Shown here piece after piece: positions 21,017 to 31,691 of a stretch of DNA of 64,000 bases. The stretch is from Thermotogota bacterium (GTDB lineage: Bacteria; Thermotogota; Thermotogae; Thermotogales; DSM-5069): positions 44,051 to 108,050 of the forward strand of contig JAKPGA010000069.1 of the NCBI GenBank assembly GCA_029551145.1, read 5' to 3'. Below the pieces are notes generated by a model that saw only the letters and a program-made list of their open reading frames with translations, searched no databases and was not told the origin of the DNA. A program made the translations under genes and the position numbers. The first letter of the stretch is position 1, and each line of letters starts with the position of its first letter.

Positions 21017-21984
21017 TTGGTTCCCCCCTGCAAAAAGTCCCTTGTGAGATTCACAACCTCGGTCAAGACACTTTCTATTTGGGCGTTCTTAAAAGAGCAT
21101 CCAGCTGCTCTTGCATGACCTCCACCACCCAGAGTTGATGCTATCTTACTCACATCCAACCAATTCTTGGATCTGAAGCTGACGTGTATCTCACCCTTAG
21201 GGAACTCGGTTACCAAGATTGCAACTTCTATGTCCTTTAATGCTCTCATTTCACCGATAAATCCTGTGCTGTCATCATCAACACAATTATGCTTAAGGTA
21301 ATCTTCGTAGCTTATCCAAGAATAAGCCATTCTATCTTCAACAGTCATATGGTTGACCATCAAACAGTATAGTCTCATCTGTTCAGGTCGTCTATTCTCA
21401 AGTATTGCAGAAGCAACAAAGTAAGGTTTGGCACCTAATTGAACAAGCTCAGCCGCATCTCTGAAAACTCTCTCACTCGTGTTGGAGAATCTGAAAAACC
21501 CAGAATCAGTTGCTATGCCAACGAGATTTGTTGTTGCAAGTTCAGCATCGTATAGAACACCAAGTGCTTTGTTAAGATCATATACCATCTGGGCAGTCGC
21601 AGCAGCCGATACATCAATCCAGTTTATATCACCAAACAAGGTATTAGTAGCGTGATGGTCTATGACGATCGTTCTATATTTTGAAAGCATGGTCTGGAAG
21701 CGACCGACTCTGTCAGGAGAAGAGCTGTCAACCACAATAATTATTTGAGGTACAAAATCGCAGAGATCTTCATAAGCCTTCAGTTCATTTACACCCGCGA
21801 AGACTTTGTAGTATTCTGGTATGGAATAATCTATCGATCCAAAACAATTCTTGCCAAGTTGCTTCAATCCCAAGGTCAATGATGTGACACTGCTTATGTC
21901 ATCTCCATCTGGCATCACGTGACCTATTACGAGTATATCCTGCGTTTGATTTATCTGTGATACTATCGACGCAATCTTGTTCAT
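21013..21984 (-). CDS. nrnA: DHH-family phosphoesterase (NrnA-like nanoRNase/pAp phosphatase)
   Basis: GHVMPDGDDISS, VIDHHATN, GGGGHARAAGCSF. Confidence 0.88.
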   Translation of the reverse strand: MNKIASIVSQINQTQDILVIGHVMPDGDDISSVTSLTLGLKQLGKNCFGSIDYSIPEYYKVFAGVNELKAYEDLCDFVPQIIIVVDSSSPDRVGRFQTMLSKYRTIVIDHHATNTLFGDINWIDVSAAATAQMVYDLNKALGVLYDAELATTNLVGIATDSGFFRFSNTSERVFRDAAELVQLGAKPYFVASAILENRRPEQMRLYCLMVNHMTVEDRMAYSWISYEDYLKHNCVDDDSTGFIGEMRALKDIEVAILVTEFPKGEIHVSFRSKNWLDVSKIASTLGGGGHARAAGCSFKNAQIESVLTEVVNLTRDFLQGGTK

Positions 21985-21986
21985 CT

Positions 21987-22577
21987 TCAGTCACCCTGGA
22001 CCCACTTAGACAGGTATTCCTTCACCTGTCTTTCGTCGTGTAAGCGCTTCGTTGAAAAATCAGAAGTGACATACATGTCTGAACCCAAATAAAGAGTTGG
22101 AGCGATATTCAAGAAAGGCGAGAATGCATTTGGGTCATAATGTACTCCGACTATCTTGCCCACGAAGAAGGTGTGATCTCCTGTTTTGCGAAAATCGATG
22201 AGTTTGCATTCATAAGCTGCGTAAGCACTCTTGAGCACAGGTGCTTTCACGTTCTTACCGTCGAACAAATCTATTTCAAACACGTTGATCTTGTCGATAT
22301 CTCTGCCGGACGTCTTACCAACAAAGGCTGCCAAACGACTCTGGTCAAACCTGAGAAAATTAACTGTGAACTCCTTAGAAACCAGTACTAAGTCGTGAGT
22401 GAATCTTTTTGGAGAAACCGATATCCCATACAATGGAGGATCATGTGAAAGCTGTGTATGCCATGCTGCAGCCATGAGATTAGTTCTTTCTTCGTATCTA
22501 CAGCAAATGATCGCAACATTTGCCGGGTAGTGAAGGTTGTACTTTTCCAAGTTTTCCACAAAGATCATCTCACTCAC
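21987..22577 (-). CDS. Flavin reductase-like FMN-binding split-barrel protein
   Basis: NLMAAAWHTQLSHDPPLYGISVSPKRFTHDLV. Confidence 0.85.
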   Translation of the reverse strand: MSEMIFVENLEKYNLHYPANVAIICCRYEERTNLMAAAWHTQLSHDPPLYGISVSPKRFTHDLVLVSKEFTVNFLRFDQSRLAAFVGKTSGRDIDKINVFEIDLFDGKNVKAPVLKSAYAAYECKLIDFRKTGDHTFFVGKIVGVHYDPNAFSPFLNIAPTLYLGSDMYVTSDFSTKRLHDERQVKEYLSKWVQGD

Positions 22578-23691
22578 CCCCAGTCACCCGTGAAAGGGTA
22601 TTTATATCGATTACTTCAGACAAAACAGCACAAGAGAAATCCATGCCCAATTTTGACATTCTCAGTCTGCCTCTATCCAAAATCAAATGAGCTGGAAACA
22701 TCCCAGCCAATCTCTGCACATCTATCGTCGGAGCAAGTTCTTTCAATTTCTCGATTTCCACACCCTCTGAGAGTCTTAACGACATGAACAGCGTCTCCCT
22801 GAGTTCATCCAAAGGTTCGTTTTCATGTGAATATTCGAACGGAAAGTGGTTGTTCTTGATTTTCTCAACATATCTGTGAAGATCCGAGACATTCACGTAT
22901 CTTCTTGATCCGATATGACCGCCTGCCGAGACCCCCACCCCTATGTAGTTGTCATTGTGCCAGTACTTCAAATTGTGCCTACATCTATAACCTGGTACAC
23001 AGAAATTGGATATCTCATACCTATCATATCCACGCCTTTCAAGTTCCTTTATGAAGATCTCATGGTGAATGGCTGTAATATCTGTATCTACATGTAATCT
23101 GTTCATGCTTTCGGAATGCGTTTCAAGGATGTAAACTGAAACATGTTTTGGTTTATAATCTTCAATGATTTCAAGATCCCTCTCGATCGTAAGATCTGTT
23201 TCCTGTGGTAATCCAACGATAAAGTCTACATTTATGTTGTCAAAGTAAGCAGACACAGTTTCATAAGTCCTTTCAAAATCAGCAACAGTATGTCTTCGCC
23301 TAACCGCTTTCAAAACAACATCATCGGCAGCTTGAAGCCCTATACTCAATCTGTTTACTCCAAGTTTCTTGAGATCTTCGGCACAAGAAGAATTTGGGTT
23401 TATTTCAACTGTGATCTCTGGATCTTTCAGATCGAAATCTCTGTGTAAAGCGCACATGACTCCACGGATATATTCAAGCGGAAGATCGCTGGGTGTACCA
23501 CCACCGATATACACAGAATCAACCTTTTGTCTGCCAAGAGTTTCAGACCACATTTCTATCTCTTTGTACAAACTGTTGAAGTAAGCTTCAAGATAAGAGA
23601 AATCTGTGTAAGAGACGAAATCACAGTATGAACATCTGCTTTTGCAGAACGGCACATGCACGTAAATCCCGAGATTCTCAGAACGAGACAC
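22570..23691 (-). CDS. hemW: Radical SAM HemW-like protein
   Basis: YVHVPFCKSRCSYCDF (CX3CX2C followed by D-F as in HemW), YIGGGTPSDLP. Confidence 0.85.
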   Translation of the reverse strand: MSRSENLGIYVHVPFCKSRCSYCDFVSYTDFSYLEAYFNSLYKEIEMWSETLGRQKVDSVYIGGGTPSDLPLEYIRGVMCALHRDFDLKDPEITVEINPNSSCAEDLKKLGVNRLSIGLQAADDVVLKAVRRRHTVADFERTYETVSAYFDNINVDFIVGLPQETDLTIERDLEIIEDYKPKHVSVYILETHSESMNRLHVDTDITAIHHEIFIKELERRGYDRYEISNFCVPGYRCRHNLKYWHNDNYIGVGVSAGGHIGSRRYVNVSDLHRYVEKIKNNHFPFEYSHENEPLDELRETLFMSLRLSEGVEIEKLKELAPTIDVQRLAGMFPAHLILDRGRLRMSKLGMDFSCAVLSEVIDINTLSRVTGGE

Positions 23692-24442
23692 TGAAGAGCA
23701 CCTGCCTACCCGTGAACAGTAGATCTCCTCTAAGGTTTGGACCGGCTATCTCTGCCCTGACACCAAAAGAAACGGAGTCGCTTTTGATTATGACGAAGGG
23801 ATCTATGAAAGTTGAAACATCCTGTATTGCCCATCGACTTCTGAAGGAGAAGAAACCAGAGAAGCCATTCATCCAGCCGGCACCCATGAAAAATCCCTCT
23901 TCGCCTGTCTGTCCAATCATATATGGGAAAAAGCCCGCAAAAAGTCCCTCATTCAATCTGTATGCCCCGATCTCTCTATTTTGAAATCTCATGTAGATTC
24001 TCGAAAAACCGGCAGATAAATCACCAATTCTTTCATAGGTACTGAAATTCAAAACGTTGTTGGCGAAGAAGAATTTCTGGTTTATCTTCCAGTTCACATA
24101 ACTTCTTGCCGGACTGACCACAAAATCAAAGCTGTATTGCCCAGGGGTTAGACCATAGATATTGGCTTCAACCCTCATTAAAGCTGTCCAAGATTGCCCG
24201 ACCGCGCCACCGACAATTAGGGATGTATCTGAACTTTTGAATCTCAAGAAACCAATCTTGGTGAAATTGGTTCTGTTGTCTTTGTAGACGAAACCTATCT
24301 GTGAATCGTTTTCACTGAGACTGATGAGTAAATTACCAATATCTACAAAGTGCTGAATTTCGTTCGATAGATTGAGCTGGATCGCTGCACAAATCGATGC
24401 CACAAATAAGATCAAGATAAGCGATACGCGTTTCAATCTCAT
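23678..24442 (-). CDS. Exported beta-rich protein, candidate outer-envelope beta-barrel
   Basis: Signal peptide; alternating hydrophobic strands; C-terminal ...[14 protein letters not shown] ending in Phe. Confidence 0.5.
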   Translation of the reverse strand: MRLKRVSLILILFVASICAAIQLNLSNEIQHFVDIGNLLISLSENDSQIGFVYKDNRTNFTKIGFLRFKSSDTSLIVGGAVGQSWTALMRVEANIYGLTPGQYSFDFVVSPARSYVNWKINQKFFFANNVLNFSTYERIGDLSAGFSRIYMRFQNREIGAYRLNEGLFAGFFPYMIGQTGEEGFFMGAGWMNGFSGFFSFRSRWAIQDVSTFIDPFVIIKSDSVSFGVRAEIAGPNLRGDLLFTGRQVLFSVSF

Positions 24443-25878
24443 CCCTCCAGCAAGCGCTTAACGATTTCGTTAACCAGTTGTGGATTTGCAGATCCTCTTG
24501 TTTCCTTCATCACCTGTCCTACAAAATAACCGACGATGTTTGTCTTTCCAGACTTGTATTGTTCTACAGCCTTTGGATTCTGTTCCATTGCCCTTTTGAT
24601 TATCTGTTCTATGAGTTTTTCATCGCTAATCTGCTTCATACCCCTTTCGGATAGAACTTCGCTTGGCATCCTACCCGTTCTAAAAACTTCCGGGAAGATG
24701 TCTTTTGCCATTTTAATCGAGATTTCACCTTTTTCCATTAAAGAAAACAGTTCAAAGATATGTGCAGGTGTTATATTTATCTGTTCAGTCTCGAGCTGTT
24801 TCATTTCCCTGAGCATCTCGGTCATTATCCAGTTACTGACTTCCTTTGGTTTGTTCGTTTGTTTCACACAGGCTTCGTAAAAATCGGCTATCTCTTTGTT
24901 CATGGCGAGCACCGATGCGTCATACCTTGGTATTTTATAACGTTGGATGAACCGTTCTATTTTTTGATCAGGCAACTCGACCAACGATGATCTGATTTGT
25001 TCTATCCTATCCTTTGAAAGAATTACAGGCGGAATATCTGGTTCTGGGAAATATCTGTAGTCGCTTTCCTCTTCCTTACCTCGCATGGAGACCGTTGTTT
25101 TGGTGGACAGATCCCAGCCTCTGGTCTCTTTTTCAACATTTTGGCCATTTCTCAGGGAATCAATTATCCTCTGCTGTTCATACTCAAGGGCCTTTTCTAT
25201 GAACCTGAAGGAGTTCATATTTTTGACCTCTACTCTATTGCTTTGAATGTTGTTGGTTTCATCCACCACAGAGATGTTTGCATCACATCTCAGTGCACCC
25301 TTTTCCATGTCACCGGTGCTTACTTCCAAGTATCGCAGTATCGTCCGCAACTTCTCTACGAACGATCTTGCTTCTCTGGGTGAGGAAAGATCTGGTTCGG
25401 TAACTATCTCCACCAACGGGATACCACAACGATTCATATCCACAAAAGAATACTGTGCCTGGGTTATTGAGTCTCCCTCGTGTACCAATTTACCTGCGTC
25501 TTCTTCTATATGTAATCTTCTGATCCTGATTCTTTTTGTTTGATCATCTACGTCTATATCCAGATAACCTGATGTAGCGATGGGATAGAAGTACTGCGTG
25601 ATCTGATAGCCCTTCGGCAAGTCAGGATAGAAGTAGTTCTTTCTGTCAAATCTTGAATACTCGTGAATATCACAGTTCAAAGCAAGTGCAATCTTCACTG
25701 CGTAGTCTATCATTGACGAATTAACAATCGGTAATGCGCCAGGTTGACCTGTGCAAACTGGGCATATGGCTGTATTTGGTGGTAACTCGAATACATCTGC
25801 CTGGCACGGGCAAAAGGCCTTTGTTTTGGTCATCAACTGCACATGTATCTCGAGACCTATGACAGTTCTGTAACTCAT
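24439..25878 (-). CDS. gatB: Asp/Glu-tRNA amidotransferase subunit B
   Basis: [19 protein letters not shown]...[12 protein letters not shown]. Confidence 0.97.
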   Translation of the reverse strand: MSYRTVIGLEIHVQLMTKTKAFCPCQADVFELPPNTAICPVCTGQPGALPIVNSSMIDYAVKIALALNCDIHEYSRFDRKNYFYPDLPKGYQITQYFYPIATSGYLDIDVDDQTKRIRIRRLHIEEDAGKLVHEGDSITQAQYSFVDMNRCGIPLVEIVTEPDLSSPREARSFVEKLRTILRYLEVSTGDMEKGALRCDANISVVDETNNIQSNRVEVKNMNSFRFIEKALEYEQQRIIDSLRNGQNVEKETRGWDLSTKTTVSMRGKEEESDYRYFPEPDIPPVILSKDRIEQIRSSLVELPDQKIERFIQRYKIPRYDASVLAMNKEIADFYEACVKQTNKPKEVSNWIMTEMLREMKQLETEQINITPAHIFELFSLMEKGEISIKMAKDIFPEVFRTGRMPSEVLSERGMKQISDEKLIEQIIKRAMEQNPKAVEQYKSGKTNIVGYFVGQVMKETRGSANPQLVNEIVKRLLEG

Positions 25879-27281
25879 ATTCTCACCACCGGTAATGGGA
25901 TTCTGCCGTTGTCGTTGTATGGAGATCTTTTCTCAAAGTTCCGTGCAATTCTCAAGACTTTCCCATCGTCAAACCTCTTCCCCATTATCTGTAATCCCAC
26001 AGGCATGCCACGTGCAAACCCAAATGGTATGCTTATCGCAGGGATTCCAACAAGGTTCGCAGGAACTGTGAAGATATCCATCAGGTAATATGTCAAAGGA
26101 TCTGAAACAGATCCGATCTTAAAGGCTGGCACGGGTGAAGTTGGTGTTAGGATGGCATCAAAGCGATCAAGAATCTGGTTCACATCGCTGGACAGTATTC
26201 TCCTGACCTTGAGGGCCTTGTTGAAATATGCTTCATAGTAGGCTGCACTGAGCGTGAATGTTCCAAGAACGATTCTCCGCCTTACTTCTTCTCCAAATCC
26301 GACATTTCGAGTTTTCATGTAGGTACCTTTGAGTCCCGTCTCTTCTATTCTCAAGCCGTACTTGACGCCATCGTATCGCGCGAGGTTCGAACTTGCTTCA
26401 GCAGGTGCGATCACATAATAGGTTGCAACGGCGTATTTCATGCTTGGAATGCGCACGCGCTTGACTGATGCTCCAAGTTTCTCGGCGGTTTTTAATGCTT
26501 CTTCAAATCTTTCAGCCACTTCATTGTCGAGTTGTTCGTATTCATAGACCTCTTCGGGAACTGCAAATTTCATCTTCTCGACGCCTTCCTCGATCTGGCT
26601 AAGAAAATCCACTTTCCTTGAGACCGTAGTCGAATCAAATGGATCCTTGCCAGCGATTATTTCCATTATCAAAGCGGCATCTTTGACGGACTTTGTTATA
26701 GGTCCAACCTGATCAAGTGAAGATGCAAAGGCTATCAGCCCGTACCTCGAAACCAATCCATAAGTCGGTTTGAATCCAACTACGCCGCAGAAAGATGCTG
26801 GTTGCCTCACAGATCCCCCCGTGTCGCTTCCCAAGGAAGCAATAACTTGACCACTTGCAACTGCTGCCGCGGATCCACCACTACTACCACCCGGCACACA
26901 GTCGATGTTCCATGGATTTCGAGTTGTGAAAAAGGCAGATCTTTCGGTGCTGGAACCCATTGCGAATTCATCCATATTCGTTTTACCAACAATTGCAAAA
27001 CCATAATCTTTTAACCTCTTGACACAGGTTGCGTCATAGGGTGCTATGTAGTTCTCAAGTATTTTAGAAGCACACGTTGTCTTCAAGCCCTTCGTTGTGA
27101 TGTTGTCCTTGATTGCTATTGGAATCCCCTTGTATGGGCCATCGTTAATCTGCACTTTCTCCGCGACGCTGATGAAGCTCTTGATAAGAGGATCGGTTGA
27201 CCGTATCCTTTCAAGTGATTGCTCAATCAATTCTTCTCTATTAGAGTTCAAACAATCCTCCACTGTCATCTTTTCAAACAA
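25875..27281 (-). CDS. gatA: Asp/Glu-tRNA amidotransferase subunit A
   Basis: Amidase signature [39 protein letters not shown] start after GGGAGGA. Confidence 0.95.
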   Translation of the reverse strand: MFEKMTVEDCLNSNREELIEQSLERIRSTDPLIKSFISVAEKVQINDGPYKGIPIAIKDNITTKGLKTTCASKILENYIAPYDATCVKRLKDYGFAIVGKTNMDEFAMGSSTERSAFFTTRNPWNIDCVPGGSSGGSAAAVASGQVIASLGSDTGGSVRQPASFCGVVGFKPTYGLVSRYGLIAFASSLDQVGPITKSVKDAALIMEIIAGKDPFDSTTVSRKVDFLSQIEEGVEKMKFAVPEEVYEYEQLDNEVAERFEEALKTAEKLGASVKRVRIPSMKYAVATYYVIAPAEASSNLARYDGVKYGLRIEETGLKGTYMKTRNVGFGEEVRRRIVLGTFTLSAAYYEAYFNKALKVRRILSSDVNQILDRFDAILTPTSPVPAFKIGSVSDPLTYYLMDIFTVPANLVGIPAISIPFGFARGMPVGLQIMGKRFDDGKVLRIARNFEKRSPYNDNGRIPLPVVRI

Positions 27282-27295
27282 CTCTAACTCCTCCC

Positions 27296-28006
27296 TCACC
27301 AGTAATAGGCCTTCCTTCTTCTGAAAAATCCCCAAACCATCCCAATGACAAATCCTCCGGCATGAGCCCAGTAGGCCACCCCAGAATTCACCGCGCTGTC
27401 AGCTATTCCACTTATTATCTGAAAAACGAACCACACCAGCAGATACACACCGGCAGGTATTGCGATCAAAAATGGAAGGAAAAACGTTGGTACAAATGAA
27501 ATGACCCGGGAGTAGGGAAACAAAACATAATATGCTCCCATGACGGCAGAAATAGCACCAGATGCACCAACCATGGGTACCTGAGATCCAAGATTGAAAA
27601 GAAAGTGTACCGTCGCAGCGAGCAAGCCACTTGAAATGTAAAAGATCGCGAATCTGAAATGTCCCATATTATCTTCAACATTATCACCAAAGATTCCAAG
27701 AAACCACATGTTTCCAATCAGATGCGACCACCCTCCATGCAAAAACATGTGGGTCACGAAAGAAAGCCATTTTGGCGAATAGAGATCCAGTCCAGTTCTC
27801 AAATGCCAGATCTGACTCCAGCGCTGAGAAGTAAACCGAGCTGGCACGAGGCCAAAGTTGTAAAGAAACTGAATTAGCTCAGGTCTCGAAAGAGTTTGCT
27901 GATAAATGAAAAAAATGACATTGACCAAGATCAAAACATACACAACATAGGGTTTTCTTCTGCTCGGTATTGTGTCATATAAAGGGAACAAAGAATCACT
28001 CCTCAC
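27296..28006 (-). CDS. Rhomboid intramembrane serine protease
   Basis: GASGAISAVMG serine motif, AHAGGFVIG histidine motif, multiple TMs. Confidence 0.9.
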   Translation of the reverse strand: MRSDSLFPLYDTIPSRRKPYVVYVLILVNVIFFIYQQTLSRPELIQFLYNFGLVPARFTSQRWSQIWHLRTGLDLYSPKWLSFVTHMFLHGGWSHLIGNMWFLGIFGDNVEDNMGHFRFAIFYISSGLLAATVHFLFNLGSQVPMVGASGAISAVMGAYYVLFPYSRVISFVPTFFLPFLIAIPAGVYLLVWFVFQIISGIADSAVNSGVAYWAHAGGFVIGMVWGFFRRRKAYYW

Positions 28007-28031
28007 AGCAAAATCTCTTATTCTTTATATT

Positions 28032-29096
28032 CTAACACAAAACCTCATCAATGATTCCGGACGCCAGTACCATATCATCTTTGTAGAAGACAGCTACTTG
28101 CCCAGGTGTTATGGCAAAGATTGGTTTCTCGCTTTCCACGATTGCAAAATCATTTGTGATTGTTACTGTGCAAGGACTCTCGGGCGAATTTTTTCTCACC
28201 TTCACCGTCGAGATAAACCGATCACTCAAATCAGATAGAATGTTGAGTTTCTTAACCGAGAATTTCTTTGCGTAGACATCTTCCTCAGTTCCGACCATCA
28301 GTGCGTTTTTCTCAGCGCATATTTCAATTACATAGTTCTTCTGCCCAGTGGAAATGCCTATCTTTCTTTGACCAATTGTGTATTTCACAAGCCCTGTGTG
28401 TTCGCCTATCTTCTTTCCATTCTTGTCGACGATGGGTCCTGGCTTTATCGCGATACCATGCTCTTGAAAAAACCTTATCTGGTCTGAATCTGGGATAAAA
28501 CACAGATCCTGAGATTCATTCTTGTTGTGAACGTGTATCTTCGCTTTCTTTGCGATTTCTCGTATTTGATCCTTCGTTCTATCCCCGTTTGGGAAAACGA
28601 TTTTTCTGAGCCTTTCTCTGTCTATTGATGCCAAAAAATAGGATTGGTCTTTTTGCTTGCTAATCGCTTTATACAGCTTTCCATCAAGCACTCTTGCGTA
28701 ATGACCACTCGCTACAAGATCAACACCATCTTGAAGCATCAAGTCCATTACGTAGCCAAACTTTATCATCCGATTACAGAAATAGCAGGGATTTGGTGTT
28801 CTTCCGAGCGTGTATTCCTTCAGATAATAATCAATGATCGACTTTTTGAAAACATCTTGCAGATTCACTATTTTCAGAACAACTCCCAACTGTTTTGCTA
28901 TCATCTGAGCATCAAACGTATCAGATGGTGAGCAACACACTTTATGTTTCACCTGTCTTTCGACGTAGAACTCATCATACATCGTTTTCATGTGATATGC
29001 GATTACTTCATGTCCTTCCATCATGAGTGTATAAAGCGCAACCGCACTATCCACTCCTCCACTCAGTAGAACACCTATTCTCAGATTCTTCACCAT
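28032..29096 (-). CDS. mnmA: tRNA-specific 2-thiouridylase
   Basis: LLSGGVDSAVALY, TPNPCYFCNRMIKFG, ASGHYA, QDLCFIP. Confidence 0.95.
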   Translation of the reverse strand: MVKNLRIGVLLSGGVDSAVALYTLMMEGHEVIAYHMKTMYDEFYVERQVKHKVCCSPSDTFDAQMIAKQLGVVLKIVNLQDVFKKSIIDYYLKEYTLGRTPNPCYFCNRMIKFGYVMDLMLQDGVDLVASGHYARVLDGKLYKAISKQKDQSYFLASIDRERLRKIVFPNGDRTKDQIREIAKKAKIHVHNKNESQDLCFIPDSDQIRFFQEHGIAIKPGPIVDKNGKKIGEHTGLVKYTIGQRKIGISTGQKNYVIEICAEKNALMVGTEEDVYAKKFSVKKLNILSDLSDRFISTVKVRKNSPESPCTVTITNDFAIVESEKPIFAITPGQVAVFYKDDMVLASGIIDEVLC

Positions 29097-29173
29097 CCTT
29101 TCTTGCTTTCATATTAAATCAATTGTCAAAGTGTGGTAGAATCAATCTGCGTTCTTTAGCAAGGAGAAGATGC

Positions 29174-31186
29174 ATGAGAAAAATTGTCTTTGTTTTCCTA
29201 CTCGTTGTTTCGTTGACCTTTTCAACAAAGCTCATAGTTGTCACCGATATAGATTATCCTCCATTCACCTACATAGATCAAGATGGGAAGCTCGTCGGGA
29301 TTAGCACAAAACTGTGGGAGCTTTTCACTCAAAGAACCGGTGTCCAGGTGGAGCTGATCCCTATGAACTGGGGTGATGCTTTGCAAATGGCGCGAGAGAA
29401 AAAGGTAGATGTCATAGATCTTATTTTCGTGACCGACGAGCGAAGACAATTTTTGGATTACTCGATAGAAATCTACAAACTCACAAGCAGCATATACTAT
29501 CACGATCATTTGCCAGCTATAAGAAATCTCAAGGCTCTTACTCCTTATGTGGTCGGTGTCAAGAAAGGCGATGCACTCTATGATATTGCCAAAGCTGTAA
29601 ATCCTTCTATACAGTTCAGATTCTATGACACATACAGCGAGCTCTTCTTGGCTTTAAAGAACCATGAGATAGAAGTTCTTTTAATGGATGATGTACCTGC
29701 AGAATATTACCTGCACAGATTTGATATGGTCTACCAAGTGAAAAAATCCGAGCCTTTCACCGAAAATAGCTTGCACTGGGCTGTTCCAAAAGGAAAAGAA
29801 CAGGTTCTGAAGATATTGAACGATGGACTGCAAAAGATTTCACCAAAAGAAATAGACGAAATAGTTCATTCAATGATACCTCGTGCCGGTGTTGATCCAT
29901 CGGTAGTTGGAAGAATCCTGATCGTGTTGATGATCTTGCTTGGAATTGTGTTTTTGTTCATTGGACTGAACATCTATCTCAGAAGAATGGTGCAGAAAGC
30001 TACAAGAAAACTGGATCAGAAGAACGAAGAACTCAGAGCTTATAATGAAGAACTTGAAGCGCAGTCAGAGGAAATAAAGGCAATGAATGAGGAACTTGAA
30101 AGGGTGTTGAACGAGCTTGAAAAGACAAACGATAGATTTATCAACACACTCAACTTGATAGATGAAACCTTCAATCTACAAGAAAATGGTGAGAATTTCT
30201 TAAGGAAAGCCTTTTTACTGACGTGCGACCTGTTTCCTAATATGGATATCGGTAACATCGCATTATTTGAAAACCAAGTATGGCGAGTAGTAGAGTCTCG
30301 TGGTTTTGACAAAGAGTTGATCAACGCTTTGAAGATATCTTCTAACGAATTGTATGTGCCGGACAATGCAGTGATAGTAAGAGATATAAGATCCCTTGAT
30401 GCGAAAAAAATGCGTAAAGATGTCTTTGAGAAAATCGAAAGGATTATGCCAAAACCTTACTGTACTATGATCCTACCGATGAAAATCGGTGATAAAATCA
30501 TTGGCCAGATCGTGCTGGAAACAAAAGATGGTTCCAATAAGATCTTCACTGAACATGATCTGAAGATGGCTGAAAGTCTTGCAGAGATAGTAACTTCATT
30601 TTTCGTGATAAGGGAATATGTGACTGTGAAGGAGAAATTCAACAAAGAAGTGGTCTCAATGCTTGTCAGAACTCTTGAGTATTACGATAAATATACACAA
30701 GGACATTCTCAGCGAGTGGCAGAACTATGTAAAAAAATGGCTCAAAGATTGAATCTCTCGGAATCGGAATTGGAATTAGCTGCATTGTTACATGATGTTG
30801 GAAAGATCTATGTACCTCAGAATATTCTGAACAAGGAAGGTTATCTCAATGATGTGGAATTCGAATTCATCAAAAAGCATCCTGTCAAGGGGTATGAATT
30901 GGTCGGTTCAGTGGATGGAATGGGAAGGATCGCTAAGATCATACTTTATCACCATGAACGTTATGATGGAATGGGTTACCCAGCAGGACTGAGGGATGGA
31001 GAAATACCAATAGAATCCCAAGTGATATTCATAGCAGACAGCTTTGATGCCATGACTACCGCTCGACCATATCGAAAGATCCCCATGAGTGTTGAGAAAG
31101 CTGTAGAAGAAATCAAACGGTGCTCCGGAACGCAGTTCAATCCACAATTGGTGGAAATCTTCGTTGATGTAATTCGCGAACCATGA
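29174..31186 (+). CDS. Periplasmic SBP_bac_3 sensor - TM - coiled coil - GAF-like - HD-GYP phosphodiesterase
   Basis: SBP-like DIDYPPFTYIDQDGKLVGISTKLWELF; HD-GYP LLHDVGKI...HHERYDGMGYPAGL; ATG after aaggagaa. Confidence 0.9.
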   Translation: MRKIVFVFLLVVSLTFSTKLIVVTDIDYPPFTYIDQDGKLVGISTKLWELFTQRTGVQVELIPMNWGDALQMAREKKVDVIDLIFVTDERRQFLDYSIEIYKLTSSIYYHDHLPAIRNLKALTPYVVGVKKGDALYDIAKAVNPSIQFRFYDTYSELFLALKNHEIEVLLMDDVPAEYYLHRFDMVYQVKKSEPFTENSLHWAVPKGKEQVLKILNDGLQKISPKEIDEIVHSMIPRAGVDPSVVGRILIVLMILLGIVFLFIGLNIYLRRMVQKATRKLDQKNEELRAYNEELEAQSEEIKAMNEELERVLNELEKTNDRFINTLNLIDETFNLQENGENFLRKAFLLTCDLFPNMDIGNIALFENQVWRVVESRGFDKELINALKISSNELYVPDNAVIVRDIRSLDAKKMRKDVFEKIERIMPKPYCTMILPMKIGDKIIGQIVLETKDGSNKIFTEHDLKMAESLAEIVTSFFVIREYVTVKEKFNKEVVSMLVRTLEYYDKYTQGHSQRVAELCKKMAQRLNLSESELELAALLHDVGKIYVPQNILNKEGYLNDVEFEFIKKHPVKGYELVGSVDGMGRIAKIILYHHERYDGMGYPAGLRDGEIPIESQVIFIADSFDAMTTARPYRKIPMSVEKAVEEIKRCSGTQFNPQLVEIFVDVIREP

Positions 31187-31436
31187 GTTGAACCTGCAGC
31201 AATTTGCATTTGAACTTGAGTACAAAACAGAAAAAACTAACTTTGAGACTATTTGTTCAAAAACAAGCCAGACTGAGTGTTTATAAATCACCTTTGGGAC
31301 ATCCCTCACATTTATCCAGTATCTCCGCACTTTCTTAAGTTACCAAACTGGAACATACAGTAAATAGGTAGGTAATATCTCGGCGTTATCCTCATCGTGG
31401 AGATTGATACTTTTTTCACAATTAGGAGGTGAAACT

Positions 31437-31676
31437 ATGGCAAAGTATCAGGTTACAAAGTCAATTGATGTGCGCGGAGAAGTCTGCCCGGTACCCGATG
31501 TTGAAACAAAAAGGGCTCTGAAAGGAATGAAGAGTGGAGAAATCTTAGAAGTATGGATCGATTACCCTATGTCAAAAGAGCGAATACCAGAATCTGTGAA
31601 GCAGATGGGACACGAGGTTCTTGAAATCGAGGAAGTAGGAAAGAGCGAGTGGAAGATCTACATAAAGGTAAAATGA
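31437..31676 (+). CDS. TusA/YeeD-like sulfur carrier protein
   Basis: DVRGEVCPVPDVETKRALKGMKSGEILEVWIDYP, CPxP motif. Confidence 0.92.
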   Translation: MAKYQVTKSIDVRGEVCPVPDVETKRALKGMKSGEILEVWIDYPMSKERIPESVKQMGHEVLEIEEVGKSEWKIYIKVK

Positions 31677-31691
31677 GCGGAGGCTGATACG

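Noticed and set aside
29027-29173. N-terminal extension of the HD-GYP ORF
   Set aside because: Overlaps the divergent mnmA start; the signal peptide and RBS place the start at ATG 29174.
31187-31436. Possible riboswitch or leader upstream of the TusA gene
   Set aside because: No convincing hairpin-terminator or known riboswitch core could be recognised by eye.
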